Assembly: GCA_016788605.1 (NCBI GenBank)
Contig: JAEUSO010000003.1
Location: 1-37,635, forward strand
Reading direction: 5' to 3'
Origin: Candidatus Kapaibacterium sp.
GTDB taxonomy: Bacteria > Bacteroidota > Ignavibacteria > Kapaibacteriales > NICIL-2
DNA: 37,635 nucleotides
Each line of letters starts with the position of its first letter. Positions within the stretch are counted from its first letter, which is position 1. A model generated the notes under the pieces. That model was not told the DNA's origin. It ran no database searches and saw only the letters and a program-made list of their open reading frames with translations. The translations under genes were made by a program, and so were the position numbers. Positions 32,486 to 37,635 of the stretch are shown here, in pieces.

Positions 32486-34159
32486 TTATCCGATGCGCCG
32501 TGTGCCGATGACGTTGTAGCGCGCCGCCACAAAGTTAAGGTCGGCGAAGGATGCGTTGCCCGCAGGGTTTGCGCCCGTTCCGTGAAAATCACTGAATGCT
32601 GCGGACTGATTAATCCAAATCGAACCGGTAAAGTTGAATGCGACGGGTGCGCCTGCGGCGATGAGTTCGCGCTCGGCGTAGTCCTGCATATCGGGATTGG
32701 TGGAATACACCGATGTTGTGAGTGCACCGTGGCTGCGGACGCTTTCCGCCATAAGGGTAATCGCTTGGGTAAAATCACCGACGGGTATGACAAAAGCAAT
32801 CGGACCGAACCACTCGCGTTCGTAGATGTCGCGCTGTGTGGCTGCTGCTTTTAAGAGCAGCGGTGTTACCGAACGCGCATTCTCGAATCCGGGCTGTGCC
32901 AATGCCGCGCTTGGGCGGATGACGGTTGCACCTTGCCCTGCTGCTGATGTGATACGCTCAAGCGTTGAAGGATTTTGGATTGCGCCGAATGTCTGCGCCA
33001 TTTTTTCATTCGCTGCGAGTGCGTCAATCTTTGCCGCAAGGCGGCTGGCAAACTCGTCGGGCGAGACAGTCCCGTCGGGCGTTGTGATGCCGCTTTCGGG
33101 TATGAAGAAGTTCTGCGGCGCGGTACACATCTGCCCGGAATACAGCAAAATGCTGAATGCAAGATTGTCGAGAACTGCATCAAGGTTTTCTACGCTTTCG
33201 ACCGCCACCGTGTTCACACCCGCTTTTTCGGTGAAGCATACCTTACCGTGTTGCATACACACGCGCTCAACTTCCGCTCCGAACGATGGCGAACCGGTGT
33301 AGTCCACTGTGCCCGTGCGCGGGTTGGCGATGAGTTCCATCGTCAGCGGATGCTCCGGCGAGGGAACGCCAAGCTGCACGATGTGCGGGTCGAGACCGAG
33401 CGACTGCAACGTGTGTTGCATCGAGGCAACAAGAATGGCAAGCGGATACACGACTTTCGGATGGACTTTTGCAACGGTTGCCGCACCGGTCATCAAACTT
33501 GCAAACATACCCGGAACGCTGTTCCAAATAGGAAATGTCGAGCAGCCGATGGTAACATTCACGCCTTTGGGAACAGCATGAAACCGCTTTTGGACGGTGA
33601 CGCTGATTTTGCCCATCGGTTTAACCCATGTTTGCTCTGTTGCGAATTGCGTTAATGCCGCATGTCCGGTTGCAACTGATTCAAGGGCGCGGTCGAACGA
33701 GTGCGGACCGGATGCCTGAAACGCCATCACGAACCCTTGTCCGGTGGTGTGCTGCGTGGCATAGCCAATCTCGAAAAAGTCCTTTGCGGCACGCTCCAAA
33801 CATTCGATAAGAACTGCTGCGCGGTCGTCCGCTGTGAGTGCGCTCCATTGCTTCTGCGCTGTTTCCGCACGGCTCATCAGGTTGGCGGCACTGCTGACGG
33901 GATAGGTGATTCCCATGCTGATTCCGTAGGGCGATTCTTCCTCGCCGTGCCATGCGTCGCCCTGCTGCACAAGCCGCGTGAACTGATTGCCGCGTTGGTT
34001 GTTGAATGTTACTTCGCCGTCGGCATTTGCTGTTTCGCCATAAATTTTACCGCTCGGCGCTTCCGCCCAACGGGCGTAAAATTCGCGTGTTGCTATTGCA
34101 TTGCGTGCGGCGGCGAGCGTCGGTGCGTGTGTCTCGCAGAGTTCCTGAAACCTGTTCAT
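32486..34159 (-). CDS. paaN: PaaN-type aldehyde dehydrogenase
   Basis: A 557-residue member of the aldehyde dehydrogenase superfamily, of the PaaN group named after the phenylacetic acid catabolic cluster. The start 'MNRFQELCETHAPTLAAARNAI' is family-like; the 28 codons upstream are not. The catalytic cysteine is in 'LYSGQMCTAPQNFFIP' and the general-base region is 'KVCFTEKAGVN'. The NAD-binding part shows 'GVNVTIGCSTFPIWNSVPGMFASLMTGAATVAKVHP'. PaaN lacks the MaoC-like hydratase domain of PaaZ. No other paa genes are present; the gene instead heads an operon with accD, miaE, mlaE and murI. The real substrate in this organism is uncertain. Confidence 0.85.
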   Translation of the reverse strand: MNRFQELCETHAPTLAAARNAIATREFYARWAEAPSGKIYGETANADGEVTFNNQRGNQFTRLVQQGDAWHGEEESPYGISMGITYPVSSAANLMSRAETAQKQWSALTADDRAAVLIECLERAAKDFFEIGYATQHTTGQGFVMAFQASGPHSFDRALESVATGHAALTQFATEQTWVKPMGKISVTVQKRFHAVPKGVNVTIGCSTFPIWNSVPGMFASLMTGAATVAKVHPKVVYPLAILVASMQHTLQSLGLDPHIVQLGVPSPEHPLTMELIANPRTGTVDYTGSPSFGAEVERVCMQHGKVCFTEKAGVNTVAVESVENLDAVLDNLAFSILLYSGQMCTAPQNFFIPESGITTPDGTVSPDEFASRLAAKIDALAANEKMAQTFGAIQNPSTLERITSAAGQGATVIRPSAALAQPGFENARSVTPLLLKAAATQRDIYEREWFGPIAFVIPVGDFTQAITLMAESVRSHGALTTSVYSTNPDMQDYAERELIAAGAPVAFNFTGSIWINQSAAFSDFHGTGANPAGNASFADLNFVAARYNVIGTRRIG

Positions 34160-34248
34160 GTGATTCTGTGTTTTTTGGTGTCTTAGAAATACGGACTGCC
34201 AAATTACGTTATTCGCCTCAAAGATGCTCAAGACCTGTTTCATAGCAT

Positions 34249-34256
34249 TATCTTTG
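34249..34256 (+). promoter_or_regulatory. -7 box of the AraC-type regulator gene
   Basis: TATCTTTG, exact to TAnnTTTG, 35 bases upstream of the start at 34291. It marks roughly the left boundary of the AT-rich island. Confidence 0.5.
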
Positions 34257-34290
34257 ACTCTTGACGCTATACAATTGACTATCTATCGCA

Positions 34291-34851
34291 ATGAAACTCT
34301 ACGTAAAGAACATGGTATGTAACCGATGCAAACTGATTGTCCAGCAAGTATTGGAGAAGTCAGGCGTTTTACCATTGAGCGTCACGCTAGGAGAAGTTAT
34401 TGTAGAAGAGGAACTGAGCAATAGTGAAAAACTGATTCTTGATTCTCAATTACAAAAATTCGGTTTTTTACTTATCGAAGATAAATCTATCAGAATGGTC
34501 AGTCAGATCAAGTGCTTGATTATTGAATTGGTGCACTATCGTAATAATTCACTTAATGGAAAATTATCCGAATATTTAAGCCATACTCTTCATCATGATT
34601 ATACACATCTCTCCAATCTCTTTTCGGATATTGAGCATATCACTATCGAACGATATTACATAACACAGAAAATTGAAAAAGTAAAAGAACTATTGGTATA
34701 TGACGAGCTGTCACTTTCAGAAATAGCATACCGCCTGAACTACTCGAGTGTTGCACATCTAAGCAATCAATTCAAAAAGATAACAGGTTATACGCCAACA
34801 CACTTCAAAAATACACGTACAAAAGACCGCAGGACATTAGATGAGATTTAA
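34291..34851 (+). CDS. AraC-family regulator with HMA-like metal-sensing N-terminus
   Basis: A 186-residue regulator. The N-terminus 'MKLYVKNMVCNRCK' has a CxxC motif (C10, C13) in the position of the metal site of heavy-metal-associated (HMA) domains, and residues 1-65 fit the ferredoxin-like HMA pattern. Residues about 95-173 hold an AraC-type DNA-binding domain with two HTH units: 'LSHTLHHDYTHLSNLFSDIEHITIERY' and 'LSLSEIAYRLNYSSVAHLSNQFKKITGYTPTHF'. I recall such small HMA-AraC proteins from Bacteroidota metal-resistance clusters. Here it precedes a multicopper oxidase, so copper or another soft metal is the likely signal. Codon usage is AT-rich, unlike the operon to its left. It probably controls the downstream genes; direct evidence is lacking. 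Confidence 0.88.
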   Translation: MKLYVKNMVCNRCKLIVQQVLEKSGVLPLSVTLGEVIVEEELSNSEKLILDSQLQKFGFLLIEDKSIRMVSQIKCLIIELVHYRNNSLNGKLSEYLSHTLHHDYTHLSNLFSDIEHITIERYYITQKIEKVKELLVYDELSLSEIAYRLNYSSVAHLSNQFKKITGYTPTHFKNTRTKDRRTLDEI

Positions 34852-34879
34852 TCGAACCATCATATAATTCTTTTCAATA

Positions 34880-34892
34880 ATTGTGTAACAAT
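34880..34892. promoter_or_regulatory. Small palindrome upstream of the multicopper oxidase
   Basis: ATTGT-GTA-ACAAT, an exact 5-3-5 inverted repeat, overlapping an AATCTTTG near-match (7 of 8) to the -7 box at 34890-34897. A candidate operator; AraC proteins more often bind direct repeats. Confidence 0.3.
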
Positions 34893-34936
34893 CTTTGCCT
34901 TGATTCATAGAAATTTTGCACTCATAAATTAAAGGT

Positions 34937-34954
34937 GCACTGCTACTGTAGTGC
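34937..34954. promoter_or_regulatory. Second inverted repeat upstream of the multicopper oxidase
   Basis: GCACT (34937-34941) and AGTGC (34950-34954) with an 8-base spacer, 28 bases before the oxidase start. It could be an operator or a leader hairpin. Confidence 0.25.
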
Positions 34955-34963
34955 TAACAATTA
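34952..34963 (+). repeat. 12-base leader motif, copy 1 (TGCTAACAATTA)
   Basis: TGCTAACAATTA lies 18 bases before the oxidase ATG. The identical 12 bases recur at 36492-36503, 13 bases before the ATG of the HMA-DUF4396 gene. May be a shared translation or regulatory element. Confidence 0.45.
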
Positions 34964-34981
34964 TAATCTACAACACTATTT

Positions 34982-36487
34982 ATGAGTATGAAGCGCAGAG
35001 ATTTTATACGTTCAGCATCTATTGGAAGTTCACTGTTGCTCAATGGTGGACTAAGTTTTTTGACGCAATCATGTCAACACTCAATGGATATGGATGCTAG
35101 TCGTAGTTATACCGCGGTTGTTGAGGGTGATTTCAATACTGCCTTTCAGTTGCCACTTCAATCTTCTGCAAAAAACTCAAATTTATCTCCCCAGTACATT
35201 ACAACTCAGATATTCAGGAACAAGAACACACAAGCACTTGGCTATACCAATATGTTTCTTGGACCGACTCTAAGGGCAAATAATGGTGAGAGTGTAGCCA
35301 TTAGACTTACAAATCAGCTTTCTGAAGAAACAAATATCCATTGGCATGGATTAATTATTCCTCCAATAATGGACGGTCATCCAAAAAACATCATTCCACC
35401 AGGTGGATCATTTAATTATCAGTTTACCATTTCCCAAAGAGCCGGTACTTACTGGTATCATCCGCATCCACATGGTACTACTGGTTCTCAAGTATATCGT
35501 GGTCTAGCGGGGTTCTTCATTGTGAATGATGCCGAAGAGATTGCGTTAAACCTTCCTGCCGGTAACTATGAGATTCCGTTCCTGATTCAAGATAAACGTT
35601 TAGCTATGGATTCTTCATTAAGATATTCCCCAACAATGTCAGATACAATGACAGGATATTTGGGGGATACAGTCATGGTAAATGGTCTTTCAGCACCGTA
35701 TATGAACATTGAAAGTCGTTGGTATCGTCTTCGCGTCTTAAATGGCTCTAATGCTCGTCTTTACAATTTGGCATTCAGTAATAATGCTGGATTTTATGTT
35801 ATTGGTTCTGATGGAGGGTTGCTTCAAACACCTGAACGAGTTAATAGTATATTATTGGCACCGGGCGAAAGGGCGGATTTATTAATTGATTTCACTAACT
35901 ATACCACAGGTACTGAACTGTTCCTTCTCAGTAATGTTTTTAGTAACGGTGGGGTGCAGGGAGAACAATCTTTTAAAATATGTAAATTCAATGTTGTTAA
36001 TAGCGTTACTGACAATTTTACACTTCCATCAACATTATCTACAATAACTCGAATGCTGCCAGATTCCTCAATAAGAACTAGGAACTTTGATATTGGGAAT
36101 ATGATGAATGGTAATCATGGTAGTCATGCAACTGGTGGCTCATCTTCACCAATGCATACCATCAATAATAAGATATATAGTATGGATAGAATAGATGAAA
36201 CTGTACGTGCAGGGGAAACTGAAGTATGGGAGTTTGATAACTCGAAAGGAGATGAGATTCATCCAATGCATATACACGGATTACAGTTTCAAGTACTTGG
36301 AAGAACAGGCGGGCGAGGTATCATAACGCCTATTGAAAAGGGATGGAAAGATACCGTTTTGTGTATGCCAGGAGAAAAGGTAAAAGTAATCTTAACATTT
36401 CCCTACTCTCAAGGCACATTCGTTTTGCACTGCCACAACTTGGAACATAGTGATGACGGCATGATGCTCAACTATACAATACAATAA
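34982..36487 (+). CDS. Tat-exported multicopper oxidase (copper-resistance type)
   Basis: A 501-residue multicopper oxidase. A Tat signal is present (RRDFIR at 5-10, then a hydrophobic segment), and a cysteine at 31 follows it, so lipid attachment is possible. All copper-binding motifs are intact: HWHG (120-123), YWYHPHPHG (157-165), HPMHIHG (427-433) and HCHNLEHSDDGMM, with C484, H489 and M494 as type 1 copper ligands (C-x4-H-x4-M). The Met-containing axial site is typical of CueO/CopA-like enzymes, which oxidise Cu(I) to Cu(II) in the periplasm. A short Met/His/Gly/Ser-rich segment near 375-395 ('MMNGNHGSHATGGSSSPMH') resembles the copper-binding inserts of CueO-like proteins. It follows the HMA-AraC regulator by 130 bases. 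Confidence 0.93.
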   Translation: MSMKRRDFIRSASIGSSLLLNGGLSFLTQSCQHSMDMDASRSYTAVVEGDFNTAFQLPLQSSAKNSNLSPQYITTQIFRNKNTQALGYTNMFLGPTLRANNGESVAIRLTNQLSEETNIHWHGLIIPPIMDGHPKNIIPPGGSFNYQFTISQRAGTYWYHPHPHGTTGSQVYRGLAGFFIVNDAEEIALNLPAGNYEIPFLIQDKRLAMDSSLRYSPTMSDTMTGYLGDTVMVNGLSAPYMNIESRWYRLRVLNGSNARLYNLAFSNNAGFYVIGSDGGLLQTPERVNSILLAPGERADLLIDFTNYTTGTELFLLSNVFSNGGVQGEQSFKICKFNVVNSVTDNFTLPSTLSTITRMLPDSSIRTRNFDIGNMMNGNHGSHATGGSSSPMHTINNKIYSMDRIDETVRAGETEVWEFDNSKGDEIHPMHIHGLQFQVLGRTGGRGIITPIEKGWKDTVLCMPGEKVKVILTFPYSQGTFVLHCHNLEHSDDGMMLNYTIQ

Positions 36488-36491
36488 GAAA

Positions 36492-36503
36492 TGCTAACAA
36501 TTA
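36492..36503 (+). repeat. 12-base leader motif, copy 2 (TGCTAACAATTA)
   Basis: Exact copy of 34952-34963, in the 29-base gap between the oxidase stop and the HMA-DUF4396 start. Followed by an A-rich stretch before the ATG. Confidence 0.45.
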
Positions 36504-36516
36504 AAAAAAAATCAAT

Positions 36517-37182
36517 ATGAAAACACTTGTACTCAAGACAAACATAAATTGTGGGAGTTGTGTAGCTAAAGTAACTCCATTTTTAAATGACAACCCTTCA
36601 ATTCAGAATTGGGTAATAGATACCCAAAATCCTGATAAAATCTTAACCATCAATGGTCAAGTTTCTGAAAACCAAATTATAGAATTGATAACAAAAGCTG
36701 GTTTCACAGTAAAAAAAACTTATGATAGCAGCCCTAATGCTGACTTTTGGCATGATACTACTGTATGGAGAAAAGCAAGTTTTAACACGTTAAATTGCTT
36801 AATTGGCTGTTCTATAGGCGACTTTGGTATGATTATATATTTGCAAGTATACCATCATTATTGTCCTATGTGGCTTTCTATGCTTTTAGCTATCATTGCA
36901 GGGTTATTCACTTCCATTTTATTGGAAACCGCAATTTTATACTACAAAGAAAAGTTGACTTGGACACAGTCTTTGCAAATGGCTTTGGGAATGTCCTTAA
37001 TTTCTATGATCGCTATGGAAATAGCAATGAATATCACTGACTTTATGCTCACAGGCGGAAAAGCAGATTTTCATTCGCACACCTATTGGCTTGCCTTTGG
37101 TTTTGCCCTCATTGCAGGTTTTTTTGCACCACTTCCTTACAATTATTTTAAACTCAAAAAATATAACAAATCCTGTCATTAA
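36517..37182 (+). CDS. HMA-DUF4396 fusion membrane protein
   Basis: A 221-residue protein in two parts. Residues 1-70 are an HMA metallochaperone domain with C12 and C15 ('NINCGSCVAKVTPFL'). Residues about 88-215 are a DUF4396-type membrane domain with about four hydrophobic segments, recognised by 'NTLNCLIGCSIGDFGMIIYL', 'LQMALGMSLISMIAMEIAMNITDFML' and 'YWLAFGFALIAGFFAPLPYNYF'. HMA domains pass copper between proteins, so this fusion would deliver metal to, or receive it from, a membrane module of unknown activity. The last residues include K-S-C-H. It lies 29 bases after the oxidase gene and overlaps the next start by one base (TAATG), so the three are an operon. AT-rich. Confidence 0.8.
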   Translation: MKTLVLKTNINCGSCVAKVTPFLNDNPSIQNWVIDTQNPDKILTINGQVSENQIIELITKAGFTVKKTYDSSPNADFWHDTTVWRKASFNTLNCLIGCSIGDFGMIIYLQVYHHYCPMWLSMLLAIIAGLFTSILLETAILYYKEKLTWTQSLQMALGMSLISMIAMEIAMNITDFMLTGGKADFHSHTYWLAFGFALIAGFFAPLPYNYFKLKKYNKSCH

Positions 37183-37635
37183 TGGAAAATTCTCTTAAAA
37201 AAAATACCTTATACTCTGTACTGTATACATCACTTGCTTGCATAGCCGTTTGTCTGGTTTGCGATATTGTCATTTTTGGATTACTAGAACATCATAGTTC
37301 GTGGTCTGGAATATCCGCAATGTATTTGGCAATGGGTTTGGCTACTGTGGTTTCAAGTACTTTGCAAACGAGTTACATAAGCATTAGACATAACGAAAAC
37401 TTTTTTAAGGTGTTGAGAGCAATGTTTTTGATGGTATTGGTTTCTATGATTGGTATGGGCTTGGCAGAAATGATCTTACATTCGGGAATACACTCAGACG
37501 GACATACTATTCACGAAAGCATGAAGTCTGTTGAGGGTATGCACCACCACAATCACACTCACGAAATCACCAAAACATATATGCACCATACTATGATTAC
37601 ACCTTTTGCTCTTGGGTTAATGTTTTTTGGTGGTT
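37182..37635 (+). CDS. Partial membrane protein, His-rich, related to the DUF4396 half of the preceding gene
   Basis: The ATG overlaps the preceding stop (TAATG), and the frame stays open to the right edge: 151 residues, 3' end missing. Three or four hydrophobic segments are visible. The stretch 'LQTSYISIRHNENFFKVLRAMFLMVLVSMIGMGLAEMIL' parallels 'LETAILYYKEKLTWTQSLQMALGMSLISMIAMEIAM' of the preceding protein, which suggests tandem duplicates of one membrane fold. It has no HMA domain. A His-rich loop follows at about 107-137 ('HSGIHSDGHTIHE', 'MHHHNHTHE', 'MHHTM'), a likely metal-binding loop. Function unknown; context suggests copper handling. Confidence 0.7.
   Translation, partial: MENSLKKNTLYSVLYTSLACIAVCLVCDIVIFGLLEHHSSWSGISAMYLAMGLATVVSSTLQTSYISIRHNENFFKVLRAMFLMVLVSMIGMGLAEMILHSGIHSDGHTIHESMKSVEGMHHHNHTHEITKTYMHHTMITPFALGLMFFGG

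Noticed and set aside
34982-36487. Laccase or bilirubin-oxidase role for the multicopper oxidase
   Set aside because: Not excluded by sequence, but the Tat signal, Met/His-rich insert, axial Met and HMA-type neighbours fit copper detoxification better.

Overview
The window comes from a bacterium of the Bacteroidota/Chlorobi (FCB) group; an Ignavibacteria- or Kapabacteria-like lineage is my best guess, not proven. Three things point there: several secreted proteins end in type IX secretion (T9SS) sorting domains and one gene is a T9SS plug protein (DUF5103); eight genes have an exact TAnnTTTG box (the Bacteroidota -7 promoter element) upstream on the correct strand; and start codons generally lack a clear Shine-Dalgarno sequence. 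Most of the window is moderately GC-rich housekeeping DNA, densely packed, with no tRNA, rRNA, CRISPR or intact transposase seen.

Layout. 1-777: the 3' end of a secreted-type protein, a terminator and a tiny zinc-ribbon gene. 866-7134 (minus strand): a long NusB, leucine dehydrogenase, glutamate dehydrogenase, MenA and a MoxR-type ATPase. 7297-13462: an AT-rich Asp-box T9SS substrate, the T9SS plug protein, and, divergent from it, a 925-residue barrel/VWA/OmpA composite. 13878-19978: GcvT, a secreted M28 peptidase, a papain-like protease, fructose-1,6-bisphosphatase and a TPR-LuxR-type regulator. 20080-25147: a second Asp-box T9SS substrate, a PhoD-type phosphatase with a T9SS tail and a DUF420 membrane protein.

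25148-25754 is a gene-free stretch with one copy of a dispersed repeat (the other copy is at 9131-9204) and a palindromic CGCAAAGG-type element. 25755-28341 is a three-gene unit (DUF4160, DUF2442, acyl-CoA mutase) joined by two 4-base ATGA overlaps; the mutase is the catalytic part of IcmF without its B12-binding and GTPase domains. 28602-29321 is a lipoprotein rhodanese-thioredoxin. 29327-34159 is a compact minus-strand operon read as paaN-accD-miaE-mlaE-murI.

34249 to the right edge is clearly AT-rich and reads as an acquired copper-handling island: an AraC regulator with a CxxC metal-binding N-terminus, a Tat-exported multicopper oxidase with all copper ligands, an HMA-DUF4396 fusion membrane protein, and a His-rich membrane protein cut by the edge that resembles the membrane half of the preceding gene. 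The regulator probably senses copper, the oxidase detoxifies Cu(I) in the periplasm, and the two membrane proteins plausibly move or buffer metal; the last role is inference. This island and the split IcmF unit are the parts most likely to hold undescribed biology.
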